A stretch of DNA of 64,000 nt, taken from positions 496,001-560,000 of the forward strand of contig NZ_CP026100.1 in NCBI RefSeq assembly GCF_003722335.1, in the 5' to 3' direction. Below the pieces are notes generated by a model. That model saw only the letters and a list, made by a program, of their open reading frames with translations, had not been told where the DNA came from and searched no databases. This document shows positions 1 to 7,367 of the stretch, in pieces. The position numbers were made by a program, and so were the translations under genes. The stretch comes from Caulobacter flavus (GTDB taxonomy: Bacteria > Pseudomonadota > Alphaproteobacteria > Caulobacterales > Caulobacteraceae). Each line of letters opens with the position of its first letter. Position 1 is the stretch's first letter.

Positions 1-1285
1 GTCGGCGTACTTCCTCGCCGATCTTCCGGTACTCACCAAGCGGGCTGTCAGCCTCCAGAACCGGAAGGATCGGCTCGAACGGATCGCGATGGACGCGCGC
101 CACCCGGTCGATCTCGCGCGTCCGAACGAGCGCATGACGGTGCATCGCTTCGCAGACTGCATCCCAATCGGCGTGCGCCGCCTCGACGTCGTCGGTGCGG
201 ATCAGCCCCTCAACCGGCCGCAGATAGCTGGCCAGGTGCGGCGATTGCCGAAGCCATCCGGTGCCCTCGCGCGTCAGGCCGGCGACGACGATCAGCATCT
301 CGCTCTCCCATCGCGTGAAGAAACCGCGCTTCGTCTCGCGCCAACGCAAGTACCAATCCCAGACGGGCGGAAAGAGCAGCATCGCGAAGGTCAAGGAGCG
401 AAGCGGTACGCCATAGCCGCGCAAGTCGCCCTCGGGACATGCCGCCAGGGCGCCGAACATCAGCCCAAGGTGATCCATCTTCTGATCGGCCGTTGCATCG
501 TTCCAGACGCCGTTACGGCCTTTGCCGCTGGTGGTCAGGGTGGCGGTCTTAAAAAGGCGTAGGTCTCTGGCTTCGGCGTCGAGAACCGGCGGCGCACGCT
601 CGGCGCCGAGCGGCCGGCCGATGACGATTTCGCCGCCGTCAGCCAAACGGTCGGCCAGCGCGGCGGGACGTGGCATGGGCAGCGGGCAATTGCCTTCCGA
701 GAAGCGGAACGAGAACCGATAGAGCTGCGCGTTGGCGTGGTAGCGCCGGTACTCGGTCGAGCCCGACACGACGACGGTCCGCACCCAATCTAGGATTTCG
801 TCGCGCTTGGCCTTGGGCAAACGGTCGAAGTCGTCGGGCAGGTGCCAGGCGATCCGACGGCGCTCGGCCGTAGAGAGCTTTTCCAGGCCGCCGCCCGTGA
901 CCATCCGGCTCGGGTGCGTGAGCTTGGCGCGGAAGTAGCCCTCTGGCAGCCGATAGCGGGCCTCGATCGCCGTCAGGATGCGGAAGGTGGAGGCGCTTCG
1001 CGGCTCCTTCTTCCGCCGTTGCCACGTGTAGAGGGTCTGGACGTCGATCTTGTCGCCGCCGGCCGCGAGCGCCTTGTGAAGGGCGTAGACGGTTTCGCCG
1101 TGGCGGCGGACGTGAAGGCCCAGGGCACCGGCGAAGTCGCCGGGATCTTCCCATTCGGTCCAAAGAGGGTCTGGCCGGGCGACAATGGGCCGGGTCTTTT
1201 GGGCCCTCTTGGGCTTGGTGACTCGGCTCTGTTGCGCAGAGAGGCGCGCACTTTCGAGCGGCGCGGCTTTGTTTTTAGAAGGCAT
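1..1285 (-). CDS. Large HTH-containing protein, 5' part only (possible site-specific recombinase)
   Basis: An uninterrupted minus-strand frame starts at ATG 1285 (MPSKNKAAPLES) and leaves the window at base 1 after 428 codons. Residues 1-45 are basic and rich in K, R, S and P. Residues about 50-115 look like a helix-turn-helix domain of the XRE kind (ETVYALHKAL, DVQTLYTWQRR, ARYRLPEGYF). The rest is a helical region with many Trp and Arg, ending in a segment with DPFEPILPVLEADSPL. That last pattern recalls the core-binding region of some tyrosine integrases carried on genomic islands, but the catalytic R-H-R-Y part would lie outside the window, so the integrase idea is only a suggestion. It sits at the cargo end of the transposon, divergent from the nuclease gene at 1391. 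Confidence 0.6.
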   Translation of the reverse strand, partial: MPSKNKAAPLESARLSAQQSRVTKPKRAQKTRPIVARPDPLWTEWEDPGDFAGALGLHVRRHGETVYALHKALAAGGDKIDVQTLYTWQRRKKEPRSASTFRILTAIEARYRLPEGYFRAKLTHPSRMVTGGGLEKLSTAERRRIAWHLPDDFDRLPKAKRDEILDWVRTVVVSGSTEYRRYHANAQLYRFSFRFSEGNCPLPMPRPAALADRLADGGEIVIGRPLGAERAPPVLDAEARDLRLFKTATLTTSGKGRNGVWNDATADQKMDHLGLMFGALAACPEGDLRGYGVPLRSLTFAMLLFPPVWDWYLRWRETKRGFFTRWESEMLIVVAGLTREGTGWLRQSPHLASYLRPVEGLIRTDDVEAAHADWDAVCEAMHRHALVRTREIDRVARVHRDPFEPILPVLEADSPLGEYRKIGEEVRR

Positions 1286-1390
1286 GTCATTCGCACAGAA
1301 GCGCGGACTTTTTGTCCACCCATTTGCGACGTGTCGAACGGGTCAGATCTGCCACTTTGAGGTCCGGCGCGGCGCCGCTAGAAGCGGTCC

Positions 1391-1798
1391 ATGCTCGCCG
1401 CTCTCATTCTCGCCGCGTCCCTGCCGATCATCGCTTGCGACACGCCGGCCGTGCATGACGGCGACACTTTTCGCTGCGATGGCGAGCGGGTGCGGCTGTT
1501 CGGGGTCGACGCGCCGGAGGTCAAGCGCGGCCAAACCCCGGCCGAGCCCTTCGCCTATGAGGCGCGCGACGAGCTGATCCGGCTAACCCGCGGGCACGTC
1601 GCCTGCCGGATGGTGGAGACCGATCGTTACGGCCGTTTCGTCGGCAAATGTTGGTCCCACGCCACCACCGACATCAACGCCGCGCTCATTCGCTCGGGTT
1701 TCGCGACCGAATACCGCCGCTATAGCAAAGGCGTCTACAGACGAGCCGAGCAGCAGGCCAAGGAAGCACGGCGCGGCCAATGGGGCGATCCGCGCTGA
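1391..1798 (+). CDS. Secreted thermonuclease-family (SNase-like) protein
   Basis: A 135-residue protein of the staphylococcal nuclease fold, the usual length for a single domain. Residues 1-17 form a hydrophobic signal, and IIAC at its end fits a lipoprotein box, so it may be membrane-anchored in the periplasm. The SNase signature follows: HDGDTFRCDGERVRLFGVDAPE, with the metal-binding Asp and the catalytic Arg region, then VETDRYGRFVGKC carrying the second Arg, and a C-terminal helix with GVYRRAEQQAKEARRG. The expected activity is cleavage of DNA or RNA. It is transposon cargo, divergent from the partial gene at 1-1285. Many mobile elements carry such small nucleases without a proven role. 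Confidence 0.85.
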   Translation: MLAALILAASLPIIACDTPAVHDGDTFRCDGERVRLFGVDAPEVKRGQTPAEPFAYEARDELIRLTRGHVACRMVETDRYGRFVGKCWSHATTDINAALIRSGFATEYRRYSKGVYRRAEQQAKEARRGQWGDPR

Positions 1799-1875
1799 CC
1801 GTGAGCGCCAGCGCGACGCCGCCGATCAGCCCCCTTGCGAACTTTCGCTTCCTTCATGCCGCCCCCCAGCGCCGA

Positions 1876-4218
1876 CTAATCCTCTTGAAGCGATGCCTCG
1901 CTGGCCGGCGACGGCACCCTGAAGGCATAAATCGGGCGATCGGCCCATTTCAGTCGCGGCCGCACCTCTGTCCTGAAGACACCACGGTCGTCGTCGGTCA
2001 CCTCGAACGTCGCAACGACAAACCCGTCCTGGTCAGCGCCGCGCGTGAAGATAAGCGTCTCCAGCAAGCGCCGAGAAAAAAGCAAGGCTTCGCCGGCCGG
2101 CAAGTCGCTTGAGAACACTTCGACGCCGTTGACGGTCGCGATCGCCAGCCAGCCTTCGGGGGCCCTGCCATTGATCGGCCCGATCTGGAGGCCGTCTGGA
2201 CGTTCGACGCCCATGGACCTCCAGACGCGCAAAGCCTGCTCTTCGCCCGAGCGCGAAATCAACAAGACGGGCGCGGGACCAACCCGCGCGGCAAAATCGG
2301 CGATCTCGCGCCAGAACGCCGGTTGGCTCACCGCAGGGTTCAGCGGCACGGGCTGCCTGGGCCTTCGCGCGAAGTCGGCCAAGACCTCTAGCAAGCTGAT
2401 ATTCGCGGTCGCTTGGGCGAGCATCTCTTCGAGATTCGAGATCGGATCTTCCATAGGAGGATCCACGAAGTGCGCCTTGGCGAGCCCGCCGACCTCGGCC
2501 CGTCGCGGTGGCGAAGGCTCAACGCAGATAGCCGATTGGACGGCGACGTCGATGAAGGGACCTACGTCGGTAGGCGAGGCCAGAACCACAGACTCTATTT
2601 CTCGACCGATCTGGTCGATCCGAGTCTTGTTGATCGGCGCGGCGCGAAGGCGTTGTGTCCTCGCCGTCCCGATCGCCTGCTCCACCGCCTCCAGAATCGT
2701 TCTTAGACGTTCGAGCTTGTTCTCGACTGAACCCTCTTCGCCCGCGAGGGCGTCGATCGCCTCTGACAAGCGCGGCGGCGGCACCTCCAGCATCCGACGG
2801 TAGAGTTCAAGAAGGCGCAGGATCCGCCGAAGACCTCGGTCATCGCCCGGCAACAGCGCGGGGTTGGCGGCGATCTCCGCGACATCCCTGGCCACTCCGC
2901 CATCGCCCGCAGCGGGTGCGAGGCTGGCGAGTATGGCCACCTGGGCGCCAACGAGGTCCTCACGTTCGTCCAGCGTCGACGGCGTGTAGACGCGCCCTGG
3001 AACGACCCGTCGTTCGGTCATCCGGTCCATCTGCGCGACGAGACGGTCAAGCCGTCCGCCATAGGCTCCATTATCGGCGAATCGCTCGCCTACGAGGTGC
3101 AGGCGCAGGCAATCGAGGAACAACGCCCGGAACGACAACTGTCGATCTGGCGCAGTGAAAGCGCTGGCCCGGTCGTTGACCTCGCCGCGCAACAGCGCCG
3201 ACGCAGTGCGCGCGCCGATGTCGGAGGACTGCTTGTCGTTGATCGTCCAGAAGACCAGCAGCGAGGCGGTCAGCAGCACGATGTCACGGTGAGCGCCGCG
3301 CAGAAGGCTACGGAACAGTTCCTCCGGCGTCGGTGAGGGCATGCGGTCGAACAGCAACGGCCCAACGCCATCAAGAGCGTCCTGCCAGGACGATCGTAGG
3401 ACCTCCGGGCTCAGGATGCGCGACCAACGCAACTCGGCCCGACCATCCAGCTTGTACTCGAGAAGCCTGTCCCAACGGACTAGAGCGTCACGCCAGAGTG
3501 AAGCGCCGATCTCGTCCTCGTTCCAGACCGCTCTTGTCAGGCTGAGCGCGGTGTTCTCCAGATGCCGGCGGACATAGGCCCAGTCGTCGCCGTAGCGCGC
3601 CCAGCGCGCGACGCTCTCGGCGTCACCCTCGCGAGCCTTGCGCCAAGCAATGACCGGTGGACCCAGTTGCAGCAGGCTTTCCCAATTGCCCACCACGCGC
3701 ATCATCGCGCCGGCAAACGCCTTGGTGTCGGTGCCGGCCAGCGCGAGCCTAGGACGCGCAGCTTCGTCCATGGCATTTTCGACCGTCACGCGGCGTGTTC
3801 GCCAAGCCTCGAGCGCCGGCGTCGCCATGGCACCGAGATCGAGAATGGCTTCGACCATGGTCGCCGGGAGCGCTGGCTCGTCTGCTCTGGGCAGCAGTCG
3901 CAAGGGCGTCACCGTCAAGCGTTCAAAGAACTGACCGTTCTCTGCGATCTTGTCGGCGGCTCGATCAAAGAGCCGATAATACTCCTGAATCCAGGCTTCA
4001 TGAGGCGGCCCCCACTCGCCGCCCGCCAGCATGGCGTAATTGAATGGGCCTTGCTCGCCCTGCTCGACAGCGTTCAGCCCAAGCAGGAAGCGGTGATAGC
4101 CGGTCATTTCGTCGAAGGCGTCCTGGAAGCTGACCGATGCGCCGCGCTCGATCTGCGCGACAACCTTGTCGGCCAGCTCTTCCAGGATCTGCGTCGCGGT
4201 CGGGCGGTCACCGCGCAT
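1876..4218 (-). CDS. Unknown 780-residue protein, second gene of a two-gene cargo operon
   Basis: I do not recognise a family. The 780-residue chain has no signal peptide and no clear membrane segment. It is mostly helical, with TPR/HEAT-like stretches at about residues 90-560. The last 130 residues look like an alpha/beta region (PAPVLLISRSGEEQALRVW, GWLAIATVNGVEVFSS, DGFVVATFEVTDDDRG). No nuclease, NTPase or protease motif is visible. Its start (ATG 4218) overlaps the end of the membrane-protein gene (4208) by 11 bases, so the two are translationally coupled and probably act together, one at the membrane and one in the cytoplasm. A soluble partner of a membrane effector in a defence system is a fair guess from the cargo setting, nothing more. 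Confidence 0.75.
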   Translation of the reverse strand: MRGDRPTATQILEELADKVVAQIERGASVSFQDAFDEMTGYHRFLLGLNAVEQGEQGPFNYAMLAGGEWGPPHEAWIQEYYRLFDRAADKIAENGQFFERLTVTPLRLLPRADEPALPATMVEAILDLGAMATPALEAWRTRRVTVENAMDEAARPRLALAGTDTKAFAGAMMRVVGNWESLLQLGPPVIAWRKAREGDAESVARWARYGDDWAYVRRHLENTALSLTRAVWNEDEIGASLWRDALVRWDRLLEYKLDGRAELRWSRILSPEVLRSSWQDALDGVGPLLFDRMPSPTPEELFRSLLRGAHRDIVLLTASLLVFWTINDKQSSDIGARTASALLRGEVNDRASAFTAPDRQLSFRALFLDCLRLHLVGERFADNGAYGGRLDRLVAQMDRMTERRVVPGRVYTPSTLDEREDLVGAQVAILASLAPAAGDGGVARDVAEIAANPALLPGDDRGLRRILRLLELYRRMLEVPPPRLSEAIDALAGEEGSVENKLERLRTILEAVEQAIGTARTQRLRAAPINKTRIDQIGREIESVVLASPTDVGPFIDVAVQSAICVEPSPPRRAEVGGLAKAHFVDPPMEDPISNLEEMLAQATANISLLEVLADFARRPRQPVPLNPAVSQPAFWREIADFAARVGPAPVLLISRSGEEQALRVWRSMGVERPDGLQIGPINGRAPEGWLAIATVNGVEVFSSDLPAGEALLFSRRLLETLIFTRGADQDGFVVATFEVTDDDRGVFRTEVRPRLKWADRPIYAFRVPSPASEASLQED

Positions 4219-5329
4219 GATCGCTCCTCTTGAACCGGAAGGCGGCCTTCAGCAGACCGCGTTCGAGGCGCGAGAGCTTCACGCCCCCGTCGCGATGGCA
4301 CCAGGCGACCCGACCAAACAGGGAGCGACCGATCATAGGCGAGACGACCAGCAACGGCGTCATCCGTGGAACCCCTGTCGCTGCCCCACCTGCCTTAGTC
4401 GCCACCTTGCGACACCGTCGCGACCATGACCGGAACGCCAAGTCGAGCAGCACCGTCCTGACATCGTGAACGTCTACGCGGCGCTTGAACACGGTGGCGA
4501 TCTCGTCCGTGCTCGCGGCGCTGGCCGGGAAACCTACCCGCAACGAACAGGCCAATGCACCATGTTGCGACGCGTCTCTCTGCGAGATCGTCCCCCCAAT
4601 CCTAGCATAGATCTCGATGCGGCGGCGTGCGGTGATGTCATCGGGCATGATGACGTTGGCCGTGTACCGAAGGCGTATCCGCTCGCGCGAGGATTGCTGG
4701 ACAAAACGGAAGGTCGTGGCGACGAAATGGGCCAGCGCCGCTAAGTTGAGTATGAGCCAGACGATATGGGCGCAGAGCAGCACCCACTTTAACGCCAACG
4801 GCGTCTGACCACCGAGCCACGCGTGCAGGAGAGCTTGCAGCGGCCAGACCAGTTGCGCGCAAAGCACCGCCAATAGCGCGATGCAGCTGGCGACGATCTC
4901 GAACGCCAGCGCCTCATGATAGTAGATCCTGACATCGGTCGAGGCTGCGTCGCGCTGCGCGACCAAGGTGACCAACGCCAGAGCGATCGACACCACCCCC
5001 AGCACGCCGACCTGGGCGGTGATCAGGAAGCTGGCGATACCGTTGATGATGGCCTCGCCGCTCTTGTAGTCCGCCGAGGTCTGCGCGCCCCAGGTCGGAA
5101 GCCTGGCGACCAGGATCGTGTCGAACACCACCAGCACGACGTCGAGCGCGACATAGGCGGCGATGAAGCTTCCAAAGTTCTCGAACGACAGCAACGCGCG
5201 CATGATGCGATGCGGCCACGAGTACCGAAGTTGGCGCGCGACCAGATTTGTCCGGCCATGTTGGCGCGCTTCTCTGCGTACCGTCCGGTCCAGGCTTCCG
5301 GACCAATTCCATAGCGCCCAACCAATCAC
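4208..5329 (-). CDS. Four-helix membrane protein, first gene of a two-gene cargo operon
   Basis: A 373-residue protein with GTG start at 5329, chosen because GGAG lies 8 bases upstream and no other usable start exists in frame. Four membrane segments are seen at about residues 52-74, 96-123, 140-170 and 180-206. The N-terminal 45 residues are basic. The C-terminal 165 residues are soluble, very rich in Arg, and end in RLERGLLKAAFRFKRSDHAR. The middle pair of helices weakly recalls the DUF2254 type of membrane protein, but I would not name it so. Membrane effectors with a soluble partner are common in anti-phage systems, and this pair sits in transposon cargo, so that is a reasonable hypothesis. 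No enzyme motif is visible. Confidence 0.7.
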   Translation of the reverse strand: MIGWALWNWSGSLDRTVRREARQHGRTNLVARQLRYSWPHRIMRALLSFENFGSFIAAYVALDVVLVVFDTILVARLPTWGAQTSADYKSGEAIINGIASFLITAQVGVLGVVSIALALVTLVAQRDAASTDVRIYYHEALAFEIVASCIALLAVLCAQLVWPLQALLHAWLGGQTPLALKWVLLCAHIVWLILNLAALAHFVATTFRFVQQSSRERIRLRYTANVIMPDDITARRRIEIYARIGGTISQRDASQHGALACSLRVGFPASAASTDEIATVFKRRVDVHDVRTVLLDLAFRSWSRRCRKVATKAGGAATGVPRMTPLLVVSPMIGRSLFGRVAWCHRDGGVKLSRLERGLLKAAFRFKRSDHAR

Positions 5330-5518
5330 GCCTGCGACTCCACCAGCGTTGTCGCCACCCTGCTCGAAGACTGGCTGCGCATTGATCCTCGTCGAAACTT
5401 GACCACAACCTAGAGCGCGATCGCGCCAATGACTAGCGCGCAGGAGGCGGGAGCGCCGACGACGAAGATGTTTTGGTCGTGGCAGGCCGATGCGTCAGGA
5501 AGAATCGGAGGCTAGTTC

Positions 5519-5764
5519 GTGCGCGAAGCGCTGCGGGCGTCGATTGAGGAACTAAACAACTTCGAAGCGATGGAGGTCATTGCTGCGCGTTTCCTGCGAT
5601 GGTCCACCCGTGCGTCTACTGAACAGTTGGCGCTCGCCAAGCTCCGCATCGCTACCGCGGCACGCAGGCTCCGCGTCTCTACAGGAAGGCCTGGAGGTCG
5701 AGAGCGAGCTTTTCAGGGTCTCTCGTTTCGCACTCCCAAACGACCAACACCCTCCAACCCATGA
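5519..5764 (+). CDS. Small unknown protein, 81 residues
   Basis: A GTG start at 5519 is preceded by a full GGAGG at 5507-5511, 7 bases away, which is unusually good for a chance frame. The first 50 residues look like a helical protein (LRASIEELNNFEAMEVIAAR). The last 30 are Arg- and Pro-rich and overlap the 3' end of vsr on the opposite strand by 86 bases, so the natural end may have been altered by rearrangement. No family is recognised. It could be a remnant of an older cargo gene. Confidence 0.4.
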   Translation: MREALRASIEELNNFEAMEVIAARFLRWSTRASTEQLALAKLRIATAARRLRVSTGRPGGRERAFQGLSFRTPKRPTPSNP

Positions 5765-6083
5765 GCTCAAGCTCGGATTTTACCCGTCTGTCTCGCGCCA
5801 CATTGCGCTCGAACTTCTCGTTCCAGAAATCCTCGCGCGACTTTGGGGAGGTCGCTTTTCGGCACCCGTCATGACGATGCCAGAAGCAACCGTGGACAAA
5901 TACAACGGCCCTCCGCCGGGGGAAAACAAGGTCTGGCGAGCCTGGCAGCTCACGCACGTGCAGTCGAAAGCGATAGCCGAGCGAATGGGCCATTCGGCGA
6001 ACGATTATTTCCGGCAGCGTATTTTGGCCCTTAACCCGAGCCATCAGCCATGACCGCCTTTCGGGAGAGATGCGATCTACCAC
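5679..6083 (-). CDS. vsr: Very short patch repair endonuclease (Vsr)
   Basis: A 134-residue Vsr protein, close to the usual 130-155. It nicks DNA 5' of the T in T:G mismatches that arise when 5-methylcytosine deaminates, so it protects the sites methylated by the neighbouring cytosine methylase. The family marks are RRSWLMARVKGQNTLPEI at the N-terminus, the active-site region LPGSPDLVFPRRR (catalytic Asp), VFVHGCFWHRH (zinc/catalytic His and Cys region), ERNVARDRRV and WRVLVVWECE near the end. It is transcribed divergently from the methylase at 6198 across 114 bases. Vsr genes accompany Dcm-type methylases in many restriction-modification cassettes. Confidence 0.95.
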   Translation of the reverse strand: MVDRISPERRSWLMARVKGQNTLPEIIVRRMAHSLGYRFRLHVRELPGSPDLVFPRRRAVVFVHGCFWHRHDGCRKATSPKSREDFWNEKFERNVARDRRVKSELELMGWRVLVVWECETRDPEKLALDLQAFL

Positions 6084-6176
6084 GCCCGGCTTCCCATTGT
6101 CTTACATGGGGAATCCGAGAAAAGTGCCGCCCCTAACCAATTAGCGATCGACGGGTGGTGTGTAGGCTGGCATAGT

Positions 6177-6192
6177 ACCCTAAACTTAGGGT
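6177..6192. promoter_or_regulatory. Perfect palindrome at the methylase start, possible operator
   Basis: ACCCTAA-AC-TTAGGGT is a perfect inverted repeat with 7-base arms, ending 5 bases before the methylase ATG (6198) in the vsr-methylase divergent region. TTAGGG may double as a weak ribosome binding site. Such a site could bind a dimeric regulator or, if transcribed, fold over the start codon. No regulator gene is visible beside it. Confidence 0.45.
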
Positions 6193-6197
6193 TTTCA

Positions 6198-7364
6198 ATG
6201 GCCACGCCTTCTACTCCGACCATAGTAGACCTTTTCAGCGGCTGCGGCGGGTTCGGCCTCGGCGCTGAGCTCGCAGGTTTCTCGACGATCGCAGCGGTCG
6301 ATATCGACGCCGACCTGCAAGCCGCTTATCGCCTCAACTTCCCCGGCACTAAGGTTCTTCAGGCCGACGTGGCTGAAATGACGGAAGCCGCCTGGGCGTT
6401 CCCTTTGGCCGGCCAGCGCCCAGACGGCGTCATCGGCGGACCTCCATGCCAGGGCTTCAGCCGTATCGGAAAACGTAGAAAAGACGACCCGCGCAATACG
6501 CTGATCGGTCGCTTTTTTCATCAGATCAATCTGTTGCAGCCCAAGTTCTTTGTAATGGAGAACGTTGAAGGCCTTTTGGATGAAGGCAATGTCGATAGCC
6601 TCAACGAGGCGATAGCCACAGTCCCCAAGCGGTACTCTATTGTCGGACCGTTTGTCGTGCATGCGTCTCAATTCGGAGCAGCCACGATCAGGAAGCGGGT
6701 CGTTGTGGTTGGCTTTGATCCGAACGAGATGAATCCGATCACCGAGGCGGACCTTCAGCCCAAGGGCATTGAACAGGTAGACGTTCGGGCCGCAATTGCC
6801 GACCTGCCCAGCCCGATACCGCAACGGGACGGCGAGTACGGATGGGCCAGATACCCGATCGTTGACGCCGACGACCCGCGGATTTCGACATATGCTCGGC
6901 GAATGCGCGCAGCGCCGGATGACAAACTCGGCTGGAGCGCGGCCCTCGAGCGACTTGCCCATGGCGAGGTGTCGGGCCTAGCGGAAACGCTTCACACCGA
7001 AGCGGTGAAAGTTCGCTTCGGGCAAACAGCCCAAGGGCGGACCGAAGAAATCAGCCGCTACCCCCGCCTCGATTGGGACGGGCTTTGCCCGACGCTGAGA
7101 GCAGGCACAGGCCGCGACAAGGGTAGCTTTCAGTCAATGCGACCGATCCACCCCTCCGAACCAAGGGTCATAACAGTGCGGGAAGCAGCTCGCCTTCAGG
7201 GCTTCCCAGACTGGTTCTGCTTCAGCTACGCGAAATGGCACAGCTTCCGCATGATCGGCAATAGCGTTTCGCCCATAGTTGCAAAGCACCTCCTTAGCGA
7301 GATAAAGCATAGATTGATTTCCAACGATTCCTCGCGCGAACGTGCTGGCGCGACCGGAGGCTGA
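6198..7364 (+). CDS. DNA (cytosine-5)-methyltransferase
   Basis: A 388-residue C5 methylase, typical of the Dcm group. It transfers a methyl group from S-adenosylmethionine to cytosine C5. Motif I is DLFSGCGGFGLGAE (residues 11-24), motif IV GGPPCQGFSR with catalytic Cys84, motif VI ENVEG at 121-125, motif VIII IRKRVVVVGF, motif IX REAARLQGFPDWF and motif X MIGNSVSPIVA. The specificity region between VIII and IX is of ordinary length. The recognition sequence cannot be read from the protein. The divergent vsr and the downstream GHKL ATPase suggest a restriction-modification or related defence cassette, although no classical restriction enzyme is seen. The base composition here is less GC-rich than the chromosome. 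Confidence 0.96.
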   Translation: MATPSTPTIVDLFSGCGGFGLGAELAGFSTIAAVDIDADLQAAYRLNFPGTKVLQADVAEMTEAAWAFPLAGQRPDGVIGGPPCQGFSRIGKRRKDDPRNTLIGRFFHQINLLQPKFFVMENVEGLLDEGNVDSLNEAIATVPKRYSIVGPFVVHASQFGAATIRKRVVVVGFDPNEMNPITEADLQPKGIEQVDVRAAIADLPSPIPQRDGEYGWARYPIVDADDPRISTYARRMRAAPDDKLGWSAALERLAHGEVSGLAETLHTEAVKVRFGQTAQGRTEEISRYPRLDWDGLCPTLRAGTGRDKGSFQSMRPIHPSEPRVITVREAARLQGFPDWFCFSYAKWHSFRMIGNSVSPIVAKHLLSEIKHRLISNDSSRERAGATGG

Positions 7365-7367
7365 CCT

